Assembly (NCBI RefSeq): GCF_900113315.1
Contig: NZ_FOZG01000001.1
Location: 930,001-994,000, forward strand
Direction of reading: 5' to 3'
DNA length: 64,000 nt
Source of the DNA: Sphingomonas jatrophae
GTDB taxonomy: Bacteria; Pseudomonadota; Alphaproteobacteria; Sphingomonadales; Sphingomonadaceae
Shown here: piece by piece, positions 19,360-28,361 of the stretch
Layout of the letters: each line of letters begins with the position of its first letter
Position numbering within the stretch: the first letter of the stretch is position 1
The notes under the pieces: model-generated
Database searches by the model: none
What the model saw: the letters and a program-made list of their open reading frames with translations, nothing else
What the model was told of the DNA's origin: nothing
Made by a program: the position numbers and the translations under genes

Positions 19360-20055
19360 ATGACGATCCGCTTCATCGGGCTCGATGCCGACGACACGCT
19401 CTGGCATTGCGAGACCATCTTCCAGGACGTGCGTGCCCGTTTCTCCACGCTGCTCGCCGACTTCGCCGACGCCGAGACGCTCGACGATGCGATGGAGACG
19501 ATCGAGCGGCGCAATCTCGCGCTCTACGGCTATGGCGCCAAAGGTTTCACGCTCTCCATGCTGGAGGCGGCGCTGGAGACGAGCGGCGAGCAGGTGCCGG
19601 CCGCCACGCTGGCCCGCATCCTCGCGCTCGGCCGCGAGATGATGGCGCACCCGGTAGATCCGCTTTCCGGCGTCGCAGACGCGCTGGAGGAGCTGGCCAG
19701 CGGCCACCGCCTCGTCCTGATTACCAAGGGCGACCTGTTCCATCAGGAGGCGAAGCTGGCTGCATCCGGGCTCGGCCATCATTTCACCGGCGTCGAGATC
19801 GTCAGCGAAAAGCGGGCGGAAACCTATGCCGGCATCTTCCGCCGCTACGACGTCGCGCCGGAAGAGGCGGTGATGGCGGGCAATTCGGTGCGCTCCGACA
19901 TTCTGCCCGCGCTGGACGCGGGCGCCTGGGCTGCCTTGGTGCCCTACCCGCTCGTCTGGAGCCATGAGGCAGCGCACGCGCCTCCCGGCCACCCGCGCTA
20001 CCGCGAACTGTCCTCGCTCGCAGAGCTGCCCGGCTGGGTGGCCGAGATCGGCTGA
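19360..20055 (+). CDS. HAD family hydrolase
   Basis: Haloacid-dehalogenase superfamily phosphatase of 231 residues; substrate unknown. Motif I is GLDADDTLWH (Asp9 nucleophile, Asp11), motif II is in LVLITKGDL, the Lys of motif III follows in EIVSEKRAETYAGIF and motif IV is in VMAGNSVRSDILPAL. The helical cap between motifs I and II makes it a C1-type (YjjG/phosphoglycolate phosphatase-like) member. The frame is open upstream to 19207 but that overlaps the dctA start; the ATG at 19360 puts motif I at the N-terminus. Its last 58 bases overlap the 3' end of the convergent membrane glycosyltransferase gene. Confidence 0.88.
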   Translation: MTIRFIGLDADDTLWHCETIFQDVRARFSTLLADFADAETLDDAMETIERRNLALYGYGAKGFTLSMLEAALETSGEQVPAATLARILALGREMMAHPVDPLSGVADALEELASGHRLVLITKGDLFHQEAKLAASGLGHHFTGVEIVSEKRAETYAGIFRRYDVAPEEAVMAGNSVRSDILPALDAGAWAALVPYPLVWSHEAAHAPPGHPRYRELSSLAELPGWVAEIG

Positions 20056-21458
20056 ACCGTTCGCCGCTCCGGCAGGGCAGCCAGGATTTCCGCCGCGACC
20101 AGCAGCAGGAACGGCATCAGCATATATCGGTGCCGCTCGCCAAACTCGAACCACACACCGAACAGCGCGATCTGGACGAGCGCGGCGAGCGCCAGCCGCA
20201 CCCCCGCGCTATCCCGCACGCGGCCCAGCCCCGCCGTCACACCGCCAAGCAGAAGCGCCAGCCCGCCTTGGCAGAGCGGAAGGAGCGCCGCGAACACAGC
20301 GGCAGGCGGCGCCGGGCTGAGCACCGAGAGGCGGACGAGTGCAAACTGCTCCACGCCGAGAGCTCGCACCAGCTTCGTCAGGGACAGTCTGACGAAGTCG
20401 GCCGGGTTCGCGGCGATCCAGGCCTTCGCCGCAGCAGCGGCACGGTTGGAGATGGTCAGCTCGTCCATGCCGGCCCATGCCGCGGGAAGGGGCATCCAAT
20501 TGCCCGTCGCCTCGGGATTGTTGCCGATCCACAGCCCAATTCCGCCTGTCAGGGTGAGCGGCACGAAGCGATGCAGCAGCAGTAGGTTGCGGAACCACCA
20601 TGGCAGCATCACCAACACCGCCACTGGCAGTGCCCGCACGCCCAACCGCCACGTTCGCGCCCAGCCGATTTCCGGCAGCAACGCGATGGCGATCAGAGCG
20701 GGGAAGAATGCCAGCCCCGGTTGGGTCAGCGCGATCAAGGCGGCAGGCACACCCGCCGCAGCCGCGTCACGCCATCCCGGCTTTCTGCCTGCCACCCGCA
20801 GCACGGTCAGCACGAAGCCCAGCACCAGCGCGAGCAGCAGCGACTCCTTCTGGGCAAACGGCGCTGCCAGCACGAAGGGTGGCCAGATCGCCAGTAGCCA
20901 CGCCGCCGCACGCCCCGTCTCGGGCCGGCCCAGCCGTGTGCCGATCCGCGCCAAGAGCCAGGCCGCGAGCAGGTCCAGAGCGACGTTGCTTGACCAGACG
21001 ACCGCAAGCGTCACTCCACCCGCTGCGCCCAGACCTGCGAGCAGCAGCGGATAGGCCGGCGGGTAGAGCGCGAGAAAGTCGATCCGCAGAAGCGTATCGT
21101 GGAAGACCAGCCCCTGCCCTGCGAGCAAACCCCGCGCCAGCGCCGGATAGGTTGCGGCATCGCCGACCGATGCAACACGCCCGATCACCAGCAGCACAGC
21201 CCCCAGCCGCAACGCCACGGCGGTGCCCACCAGCAACGGCCACAAACCTCCCGATCGCCCGCGCGCCAGCGGCCACGCAACCCCAGCAAGGCCGAGCCAG
21301 GCAATCAGCAGCAAAAGCCCGATGCCAGACGCACCCCAGCGCGGCAGCAACGAGGGGATAGTCAGGAGTGCGTAGAGGGCAAAGGGCGCGAGCCCGAGGC
21401 GCAGCGCGAAGCTCGTCAGCCGAGAGGCACGCTCCACGCCCGTCCCCTTCGCCGACAA
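19998..21458 (-). CDS. Predicted polytopic membrane glycosyltransferase (GT39/ArnT-like)
   Basis: Large hydrophobic inner membrane protein of 486 residues, resembling GT-C fold glycosyltransferases (ArnT/PMT, family 39) that use polyprenyl-phosphate sugars. About ten or more hydrophobic segments are visible (for example ALYALLTIPSLL, GIGLLLLIAWLGLAG, LVLGFVLTVL, LALAALVQIALFGVWF). The first periplasmic loop carries VASVGDAATYPALARGLLAG, where the Asp corresponds to the acidic catalytic residue of GT-C enzymes, followed by LYPPAYPLLLAG. The conserved EFGERHRYMLMPF near the C-terminus is typical of this group. It runs convergent to the HAD gene and overlaps it by 58 bases. Acceptor and donor are unknown. 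Confidence 0.75.
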   Translation of the reverse strand: MSAKGTGVERASRLTSFALRLGLAPFALYALLTIPSLLPRWGASGIGLLLLIAWLGLAGVAWPLARGRSGGLWPLLVGTAVALRLGAVLLVIGRVASVGDAATYPALARGLLAGQGLVFHDTLLRIDFLALYPPAYPLLLAGLGAAGGVTLAVVWSSNVALDLLAAWLLARIGTRLGRPETGRAAAWLLAIWPPFVLAAPFAQKESLLLALVLGFVLTVLRVAGRKPGWRDAAAAGVPAALIALTQPGLAFFPALIAIALLPEIGWARTWRLGVRALPVAVLVMLPWWFRNLLLLHRFVPLTLTGGIGLWIGNNPEATGNWMPLPAAWAGMDELTISNRAAAAAKAWIAANPADFVRLSLTKLVRALGVEQFALVRLSVLSPAPPAAVFAALLPLCQGGLALLLGGVTAGLGRVRDSAGVRLALAALVQIALFGVWFEFGERHRYMLMPFLLLVAAEILAALPERRTVQPISATQPGSSASEDSSR

Positions 21459-21476
21459 GCTCCGCTAATGGTACCC

Positions 21477-21497
21477 GGAGGCGCTGGCCGCGCCCCC
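21477..21497 (-). terminator. Hairpin downstream of clpX
   Basis: Eight-base stem (21477-21484 with 21490-21497, one G-U pair) and a 5-base loop, starting 5 bases after the clpX stop on the minus strand. There is no T-run, so factor-independent termination is uncertain. Confidence 0.35.
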
Positions 21498-21502
21498 GAA
21501 GG

Positions 21503-22762
<1,260 letters not shown>

Positions 22763-22864
22763 GAACGCAATCCTTTGGACCCCACCGGGTGAATCGGGGC
22801 AGACTAGTCGCCTTTCCCGCGTTCCGGCAATCGTAATAAGACAGGCCGATCGACCCGTTCACCG

Positions 22865-22893
22865 ATATTGGCGCGCGTCATGCCGCTTGCAAG
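22865..22893 (-). promoter_or_regulatory. Sigma-32-like promoter of clpX
   Basis: On the minus strand CTTGCA (22893-22888), 15 bases, then GCCAATAT (22872-22865). It matches the sigma-32 pattern at 5 of 6 and 5 of 7 defined positions, about 100 bases before the clpX ATG. Confidence 0.45.
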
Positions 22894-23138
22894 CAGGGGG
22901 CATGAGCGCGACGCCTGGCGTCAGGCTTCGCTCAAGGGCGAGCCCGCAGCGCGTATCTCCGGTGCTGTGAGTTCGGCGGCCCGACGCTGCTCCAGACCGG
23001 CAGTTTGCTAGGGCTGGCCTCGTGGACGGAATGGACCAATGGGTGCGCAGCCGGTGCGAATCCTGCCGGAGTGAAGCTTACAAACTGGAGGCCTGCCGTA
23101 GGTCACGCCCTGCGGCAGGATCGTCTAGAGCCGCGGGC

Positions 23139-23162
23139 GGCGGCACTCATAGCGCTGCCGCC
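23139..23162 (-). terminator. Hairpin downstream of clpP
   Basis: Seven-base perfect stem (GGCGGCA at 23139-23145 with TGCCGCC at 23156-23162) with a 10-base loop, 10 bases after the clpP stop. No T-run follows. A second hairpin lies further on, with arms 23092-23098 and 23113-23119. Confidence 0.35.
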
Positions 23163-23172
23163 CTTCGAGCAA

Positions 23173-23814
23173 TCAGGCGGCCGCCTTCTCCTCGGTCGGC
23201 GTCGGGCGCTTGTCGAACACCTCGTCGATCAGGCCGAAGGCCTTGGCCTCGTCCGCCTCGAGGAACTTGTCACGATCCATCGCCTTCTCGATCTCCTCGA
23301 TCGGCCGGCCGGTATACTTGCTGTAGAGCGAGTTGAGCGAGTGGCGCATGCGCAGGATCTCGCGCGCCTGGATCTCGATGTCCGCGGCCATGCCCTGTGC
23401 GCCGCCGGACGGCTGGTGAATCATGATACGGCTGTTGGTCAGCGCGACGCGCATGCCGGGCTCACCCGCGGCGAGCAGGAAGCTGCCCATCGAGGCGGCC
23501 TGACCAATGCAGACGGTGCCGACGCGCGGGCGGATATACTGCATGGTGTCGTGGATCGCGAGACCCGCCGTGACGACGCCGCCCGGCGAGTTGATGTACA
23601 TGTAGATGTCCTTCTTCGGGTTCTCGGACTCGAGGAAGAGCAGCTGGGCGGTGATGAGAGAGGCCATGTGATCCTCGACCCCGCCGGTCACGAACACGAT
23701 CCGCTCGCGCAGCAGCCGCGAATAGATGTCGAAGCTGCGCTCGCCGCGGTTCGACTGCTCGATGACGATGGGGACGAGGCCGCCGACGATGTCGGCGTGG
23801 TCGGGGGTAGCCAT
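23173..23814 (-). CDS. clpP: ATP-dependent Clp protease proteolytic subunit
   Basis: Serine protease that assembles into the tetradecameric chamber working with ClpX or ClpA. The 213-residue product carries the catalytic Ser in [16 protein letters not shown], His in [13 protein letters not shown] and the Asp in the C-terminal half ([20 protein letters not shown]). Also present are the oligomer-handle residues and [15 protein letters not shown]. The start ATG at 23814 is 12 bases after AAGGA. It is transcribed from a strong sigma-32-like promoter at 23851-23879 and is followed on the same strand by clpX after a 410-base gap. Confidence 0.97.
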   Translation of the reverse strand: MATPDHADIVGGLVPIVIEQSNRGERSFDIYSRLLRERIVFVTGGVEDHMASLITAQLLFLESENPKKDIYMYINSPGGVVTAGLAIHDTMQYIRPRVGTVCIGQAASMGSFLLAAGEPGMRVALTNSRIMIHQPSGGAQGMAADIEIQAREILRMRHSLNSLYSKYTGRPIEEIEKAMDRDKFLEADEAKAFGLIDEVFDKRPTPTEEKAAA

Positions 23815-23850
23815 TCGGGTTATTGTCCTTCTGCCCGGTGTCGCGGGCCA

Positions 23851-23879
23851 ACATTGGCGTTCGCGGAGGAAGGTTCAAG
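23851..23879 (-). promoter_or_regulatory. Sigma-32-like heat-shock promoter of clpP
   Basis: On the minus strand a perfect CTTGAA (23879-23874), 15 bases, then GCCAATGT (23858-23851). It lies about 40 bases before the clpP ATG. Best of the three heat-shock-like promoters in the window by its -35. Confidence 0.6.
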
Positions 23880-23961
23880 GCCAAGCTGGCGTCAGCTTAG
23901 GTTGACAAAGTTGACACTCAGAGCCCCTTTTCCGACATAGGTCGTTACGGGATCGTAACTG

Positions 23962-24891
23962 CTACGATGCTGGCGCCGGTAAGCCGAGATAGGCCAGCCG
24001 CCGCACTTCGCGCCGGCCGCGCACCACCGTGTCGAGGATCAGCCCGGTGAAGAAGCAGAGGAAGCCGATGATGGCGAGGCCGACGCTCAGGATCGCGGTG
24101 GGGAAGCGGGGCACCAGCCCGGTCTGCGCGTAGGTGATGGCGAGCGGGACGGACAGCAGCACCGCGAGTGCGAGCAGCAGCGCGCCGATGGCGCCGAAGA
24201 ACAGCACCGGCCGCTCTATCCGGTAAAGCGTGACGATGGTGCGCAGAATGCGCCAGCCATCGCGCCACGTGGACAGTTTCGAGGTCGAGCCTTCCGGCCG
24301 GGCGGCGTAAGCGGTGACGATCTCGGCCACGGGCATGCGCAGCTCCAGCGCATGGACGCTGATCTCCGTCTCGATCTCGAACCCGGTCGACAGCACCGGA
24401 AAGCTCTTCACGAAGCGACGCGAGAAGACGCGGTAACCGCTGAGAATGTCCCCGAAGCTGCGGCCGAACAGGCGGGCCAGAAGGCCGGTGAGCAGCGCAT
24501 TGCCGAAGACGTGGCCGCGGCGGTAAGCGGCCTCCACCTCGTGCTGCCGCGCGCCGACGACCATGTCGAGATTCTCGTCGAGCAGACGCTGGACGAGCGC
24601 GGGGGCGGCTGCGGCATCGTAGGTCGCATCGCCATCGGCCATGACATAGATGTCCGCCTCCACATCGGCGAACATGCGGCGGACGACATGGCCCTTGCCC
24701 TGCATCCGCTCGGTCCGAACGACCGCGCCTGCAGCAGCGGCAGCGGCCGCAGTGCCGTCGCGACTGTTGTTATCGTAGACGTAGACGGTGGCGCCCGGCA
24801 GCGCGGCGCGGAAGCCGGCGACGGTCGTGCCGATCGCCGCTTCCTCATTGTAGCAGGGCAGCAGCACGGCGATGCGGGGAGCCTCGATCAT
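23962..24891 (-). CDS. Glycosyltransferase family 2, membrane-associated
   Basis: GT-A fold glycosyltransferase of 309 residues, of the polyprenyl-phosphate sugar transferase type (DPM1-like). The N-terminal domain starts IAVLLPCYNEEAAIGTTV and has VYDNNSRDGT and the metal-binding MADGDATYD (DxD). Two C-terminal hydrophobic hairpins (VLFFGAIGALLLALAVLLSV and LSVGLAIIGFLCFFTGLILD) anchor it to the inner membrane. Such enzymes usually make a lipid-linked sugar for envelope or protein glycosylation; the membrane glycosyltransferase at 19998-21458 could be a user of its product, but this link is inference. It stands alone between clpP and tig. Confidence 0.87.
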   Translation of the reverse strand: MIEAPRIAVLLPCYNEEAAIGTTVAGFRAALPGATVYVYDNNSRDGTAAAAAAAGAVVRTERMQGKGHVVRRMFADVEADIYVMADGDATYDAAAAPALVQRLLDENLDMVVGARQHEVEAAYRRGHVFGNALLTGLLARLFGRSFGDILSGYRVFSRRFVKSFPVLSTGFEIETEISVHALELRMPVAEIVTAYAARPEGSTSKLSTWRDGWRILRTIVTLYRIERPVLFFGAIGALLLALAVLLSVPLAITYAQTGLVPRFPTAILSVGLAIIGFLCFFTGLILDTVVRGRREVRRLAYLGLPAPAS

Positions 24892-25078
24892 GCGGTGCCT
24901 TCTGTGTTCCTTGCCCGGGGAGGCGGCTAGCCTAGCAGCGCGGCCTTAGGGGAACAGGGCTTTAGATAGGGTGAAGGGGCGGTGTGTGCGTCGTCCGCGG
25001 CGCAGTCCGGCGCAGGCACCATGCATCAGACTTGGAATATGCGCCTGAGCGGCGGCAACTGGGTGCGCCGCACGGTGG

Positions 25079-25099
25079 ATCCCGGACCAAGTCCGGGAT
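25079..25099. repeat. Type 3 palindromic repeat
   Basis: Perfect 9-base arms, ATCCCGGAC (25079-25087) and GTCCGGGAT (25091-25099), with a CAA loop, followed by GACG. This form is a common short intergenic palindrome in alphaproteobacteria. It is the only copy noticed in the window. Confidence 0.7.
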
Positions 25100-25131
25100 G
25101 ACGAAAGTGTAGACGTTACAGTCGGGACAAC

Positions 25132-25153
25132 GGGGCGCCGGGTGCGGCGCCCC
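25132..25153 (-). terminator. Probable terminator hairpin of tig
   Basis: Perfect 8-base stem GGGGCGCC/GGCGCCCC with a 6-base loop, 8 bases after the tig stop on the minus strand. Only GTTGT follows, so it is not a textbook factor-independent terminator. Confidence 0.5.
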
Positions 25154-25161
25154 TGCCCGCC

Positions 25162-26793
25162 TCAGCCTTCCGCGTCGGTGGCGGCTTCGGCCTTCTTCTT
25201 GCTCGCGCGCTTCTTGGGCGCGGGCGCTTCGGCGGCCTCGTCACCCGCAGGTGCGGCCTCGGCCTCCGTCGCCGGCTCCGCCTTCTTGCGGCTGGCCTTC
25301 TTCTTCGGCGCGGGCTCCTCGCTCACCTCCTCGGCAGCCGGCTCGGCATGATCGTGGGCGTGGCCGTGATCATGGTGATGGCCGTGATCATGGTCGTGGT
25401 CGTGATCGCAATCCGGGCCGTGGACATGGACGTCCTGCGGCGCGGCGGTGCCGGAGAAGGCGCCCTCCTCGGCCTCGATCGCGGCTTCCAGCTCCTCGCG
25501 GGTGGTGGCGCGATCGGTGATCTCGGCCTGGCCGAACAGGTAATCGACCACCTTGTCCTCGTAGAGCGGGGCGCGCAGCTGGGCTGCGGCCATCGGATCC
25601 TGCTGGACATACTGGATGAAGCGCTGCTGATCCTCGCCGCGATACTGCTGCGCGGCCTGCGCGATCAGGCGATTCATCTCCTGCTGCGACACCTCGACGC
25701 CGTTCAGGCGGCCAATCTCGGACAGCAGCAGACCGAGGCGGACGCGGCGCTCCGCGATCTTGCGGTAATCGTCGCGCTCCGTCTCCATCTCGGCACGGGC
25801 GGCGGCGGGATCGGACTCGCGGCTCGCTTCCTGCTCCAGCTGCTGCCAGATCTGCGCGAACTCGGCCTCGACCATCGACGGCGGCACTTCGAAATTGTGC
25901 CGCTCGGCCAGCTGGTCGAGCAGCTTGCGCTTCATGTGCGTGCGGGTGAGGCCGTTCAGCTCCTGCTCGATCTGCCCCTTGATGAGACCGCGCAGCTGCT
26001 CGAGGCTCTCGAGGCCGAGCTGCTTGGCGAACTCGTCATCAATCGCGGTGTCGAGCGGCACTTCGACCTTGGTCGCCTTCACCTCGAAGGTGGCGGGCTT
26101 CCCGGCGAGGAAGGCGGCCGGATAATCTTCGGGGAAGCTGAGATTGAGCACGCGCTCCTCACCCAGCTTGATGCCTTCCATCTGCGTCTCGAAGCCGGGG
26201 ATCAGCCGTCCGGAGCCGAGCTCGACTGCCATGTCGGTTCCGGTGCCGCCCTCGAACGCCTCGCCATCTTCCGTCTTGCCGACGAAATCGATCGTGACGC
26301 GATCGCCCTCGACCGCCGGATGGCCTTCCTGCGCATCCTCGTAGCGCTTTGACTGGCCGGCGAAGCGCGCGATCTGCGCGTCGATCTCCGCCTCGTCCGG
26401 CTCGACCGTCAGGCGCTCAAGCGTCAGCCCCTCGGTGGACGGCGCGGGAACGTCGGGCAGCACTTCGAGGCTGACCTTAAGCTCGGCATCCTGGCCCGGC
26501 GCATAATCGCCAAGCTCGACCTGCGGCTGGATCGCCGGACGCAGCGCCTGCTCGGCCAGCAGCGTCTGCACGCCCTGCTGCACCGCCTTGTTCAGCGCAT
26601 CCTGCTCGATCGCCGGGCCGTGCATCTTGCGCACGAGGTTGGCCGGCACCTTGCCGGGGCGGAAGCCGGGCATGCGGACCTGCGGCGCAACCGCCTTGAT
26701 CTCCGCCTCGACGCGCGCGGCGATATCCTGCGCAGGGATGGTGAGCGTGTAGGCGCGCTTCAGCCCCTCGTTCAGCGTCTCGACGGTCTGCAT
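25162..26793 (-). CDS. tig: Trigger factor with long His-rich and Lys-rich C-terminal tail
   Basis: Ribosome-associated chaperone and peptidyl-prolyl isomerase that shields nascent chains. The 543-residue product has the expected domains: ribosome-binding N-terminal domain with the signature GFRPGKVP (near residue 43), an FKBP-type isomerase domain (VEGDRVTIDFVGKTEDGEAF, about 160-240) and the helical chaperone arms to about residue 448. A further 95 residues follow, unlike E. coli Tig: 13 His and one Cys within about residues 455-483, mostly as HD/HG repeats, then acidic/alanine stretches with two KKKA-type basic blocks. GAGAAGA precedes the ATG. A tRNA-Leu gene lies just upstream. Confidence 0.95.
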   Translation of the reverse strand: MQTVETLNEGLKRAYTLTIPAQDIAARVEAEIKAVAPQVRMPGFRPGKVPANLVRKMHGPAIEQDALNKAVQQGVQTLLAEQALRPAIQPQVELGDYAPGQDAELKVSLEVLPDVPAPSTEGLTLERLTVEPDEAEIDAQIARFAGQSKRYEDAQEGHPAVEGDRVTIDFVGKTEDGEAFEGGTGTDMAVELGSGRLIPGFETQMEGIKLGEERVLNLSFPEDYPAAFLAGKPATFEVKATKVEVPLDTAIDDEFAKQLGLESLEQLRGLIKGQIEQELNGLTRTHMKRKLLDQLAERHNFEVPPSMVEAEFAQIWQQLEQEASRESDPAAARAEMETERDDYRKIAERRVRLGLLLSEIGRLNGVEVSQQEMNRLIAQAAQQYRGEDQQRFIQYVQQDPMAAAQLRAPLYEDKVVDYLFGQAEITDRATTREELEAAIEAEEGAFSGTAAPQDVHVHGPDCDHDHDHDHGHHHDHGHAHDHAEPAAEEVSEEPAPKKKASRKKAEPATEAEAAPAGDEAAEAPAPKKRASKKKAEAATDAEG

Positions 26794-26851
26794 GGGATCT
26801 TCTCAACCTCTAAGGACAGCGGGCACGGCCCTGCCGATGAACGCTGCGGGC

Positions 26852-26936
26852 TGGTGCGGGCGAAGGGACTCGAACCCCCACATCTTGCGATACTGGAACC
26901 TAAATCCAGCGCGTCTACCAGTTCCGCCACGCCCGC
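26852..26936 (-). tRNA. tRNA-Leu (anticodon UAG)
   Basis: Type II tRNA of 85 bases on the minus strand: acceptor GCGGGCG/CGCCCGC, D-arm with AACTGGTAGACGC, anticodon stem CTGGA/TCCAG with loop TTTAGGT (anticodon TAG), long variable arm, T-arm GGGGG-TTCGAGT-CCCTT, and an encoded CCA. It lies 58 bases upstream of tig. Confidence 0.95.
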
Positions 26937-27051
26937 CCCGGAGCCGCAGATTCCGCCGCCCTATAACAGCGCGACGGACAAGGGCAAGTTTGCCTGGAGA
27001 CAAGCCTGCATTCACGCGTTTGCCACCGACCATCCCTCAAGGAGACCCGCC

Positions 27052-27258
27052 ATGGCGAGCACCCCCGACAACCATCCCGACAGCCTGCCGCCGGAGCGGT
27101 CGGACGATATCGAGCGCGTCTCGCCGGGTGGCGACGACGGCCGCACCAGCGTGGAGGATACGAGCGGCGACGGCAATTCGGTGGACAGCCCCGGCACCTA
27201 TGGTGGCACGGCCGGCACGGGCGGCGTCAACAAGGCGCAGGAGGACCTGGATCGGTGA
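27052..27258 (+). CDS. Small acidic hypothetical protein
   Basis: Predicted 68-residue protein, rich in Asp, Gly, Ser and Pro (for example PPERSDDIERVSPGGDDGRT and GTYGGTAGTGGVNKAQEDL) with no hydrophobic segment, so likely disordered and cytoplasmic. No family recognised. Reality is supported by a strong AAGGAG 7 bases before the ATG and by a 4-base GTGA overlap of its stop with the start of the mutarotase-like gene, which implies coupled translation. The frame runs open upstream through the tRNA-Leu, which is not coding. Confidence 0.65.
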   Translation: MASTPDNHPDSLPPERSDDIERVSPGGDDGRTSVEDTSGDGNSVDSPGTYGGTAGTGGVNKAQEDLDR

Positions 27259-28115
27259 TCCGAATCGGGAGTGCGGCGCTGACCGCGACGATTTCGCCGC
27301 GGGGCGCCGAGCTCCAGTCGCTGACCGACCGGCAAGGCCGCGGCTATCTGTGGGACGGCGACGCCGCCTGGTGGGGTGGGCGTTCGCCGATCCTGTTTCC
27401 CGTGATTGGCGTGGTGAATGGCGGCACGATCCGCGTCGATGGGCGCGCTTACACCATGCCGAAACATGGCGTCGTCCGGCACCGCGACTTCGCGCTGGTG
27501 GAGGCGGGTGACAGCGCCGCCACCTTCCGGCTGGAGGCCGATGCGGAGACGCTTGCCGCCTATCCGTTCGAGTTCGCGCTGGAGGTGAGCTACCGGATCG
27601 AGGATGCGACGCTGGCGATGCAGGCGCGCGTGGAGAATCGGGGCGCGGCGGCGATGCCGGCCAGCTTCGGCTTCCACCCCGCCTTCCGCTGGCCGCTGCC
27701 CGGCGGAGAGCGGGACGGCCAGCGGCTCGTCTTCGAACATGCCGAGCATGAGCCGATCCGCCGGATCGATCCCGCCGGCCAGTTGCAGGCGCGGACCTTC
27801 CCCTCACCCATCGTCGGCGACACGCTGACGCTGGAGGATGGGCTCTTCGAGGAGGATGCATTGATCCTCGACGGGCTGTGGAGCCGGGCGGCAACGCTCG
27901 AATCTCCGGGGGCGCGATCGCTCCGGATCGAGTGGCCGGGCATGCCGCTGCTGGGTGTGTGGACCAAGCCCGGCGCGCCCTTCATCTGCATCGAGCCCTG
28001 GCAGGGCGTGGCCGATCCGCAGGGATACGCCGGCGAGTTTCGCGACAAGCCGGGCGTGGTGGAGATCCCGCCCGAGGGATCGCGGACGTTCGAGATGCGG
28101 GTGACGCTGGCTTAA
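27255..28115 (+). CDS. Aldose 1-epimerase (mutarotase) family protein
   Basis: Beta-sandwich protein of the galactose mutarotase-like superfamily, 286 residues; members interconvert sugar anomers or hexose-6-phosphate epimers. Sites seen: FPVIGVVNGGTIRVDGRAY, the catalytic-type His in MPKHGVVRHRDFAL, SFGFHPAFRWPLP with the second His, and the C-terminal FICIEPWQGVADP with the Glu base. It most resembles the LacX/YeaD-like branch of unknown substrate. The GTG start at 27255 overlaps the stop of the small acidic protein gene. Its TAA stop overlaps the TAA of the convergent lipoprotein gene through a shared TTAA. Confidence 0.87.
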   Translation: MIRIGSAALTATISPRGAELQSLTDRQGRGYLWDGDAAWWGGRSPILFPVIGVVNGGTIRVDGRAYTMPKHGVVRHRDFALVEAGDSAATFRLEADAETLAAYPFEFALEVSYRIEDATLAMQARVENRGAAAMPASFGFHPAFRWPLPGGERDGQRLVFEHAEHEPIRRIDPAGQLQARTFPSPIVGDTLTLEDGLFEEDALILDGLWSRAATLESPGARSLRIEWPGMPLLGVWTKPGAPFICIEPWQGVADPQGYAGEFRDKPGVVEIPPEGSRTFEMRVTLA

Positions 28116-28357
28116 TCGTCGTCGCGGCGACGGCGGCGCTCCGCTTCCTCCTTCTGGCGCTTGCGCATCTCGCGCGCTTCCCTGGCCTCCTTCTTGCGCA
28201 TCTTGCGGCCGTAATTGCGGTCCGCCTCGTCCTGGCTGGTGGTCAGCCAGTCGGCGGTCTGGCCGGCGACCTTGAAGGGCGCGGTGACGACGCTGGCCGC
28301 GGTGCGGACGCAGCCCGACGTAAGCGCCGCCGCGGCGAGGATGAGGAGGATACGCAC
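28112..28357 (-). CDS. Small predicted lipoprotein with charged C-terminus
   Basis: An 81-residue protein with a hydrophobic signal (ILLILAAAALTSGC) ending in a lipobox LTSGC, so probably lipidated and membrane-anchored. The mature part has VVTAPFKVAGQTADWLTTSQDEADR followed by a highly charged helix of Lys, Arg and Glu (KKEAREAREMRKRQKEEAE). No function known. The GTG at 28357, preceded by GGGAG, fits the signal peptide; a longer frame to 28441 would place basic sequence before it and overlap comEC. It follows comEC on the same strand with only 4 bases between. Confidence 0.75.
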   Translation of the reverse strand: MRILLILAAAALTSGCVRTAASVVTAPFKVAGQTADWLTTSQDEADRNYGRKMRKKEAREAREMRKRQKEEAERRRRRDDD

Positions 28358-28361
28358 GCAG

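Larger units (their letters stand above)
22763..23172. other. Intergenic region between clpP and clpX
   Basis: A 410-base gap, long for this compact genome. It holds two clpP-proximal hairpins (23139-23162 and arms 23092-23098/23113-23119) and a sigma-32-like promoter for clpX. I found no convincing gene: the plus-strand frame from 23022 (with WVRSRCESCRSEAYKL) has no ribosome binding site and runs on antisense to clpP. An uncharacterised small RNA cannot be excluded. Confidence 0.6.

Noticed and set aside
23022-23336. Plus-strand frame with two CxxC-like Cys pairs in the clpP-clpX gap
   Set aside because: No ribosome binding site, runs on antisense into clpP and resembles no family.
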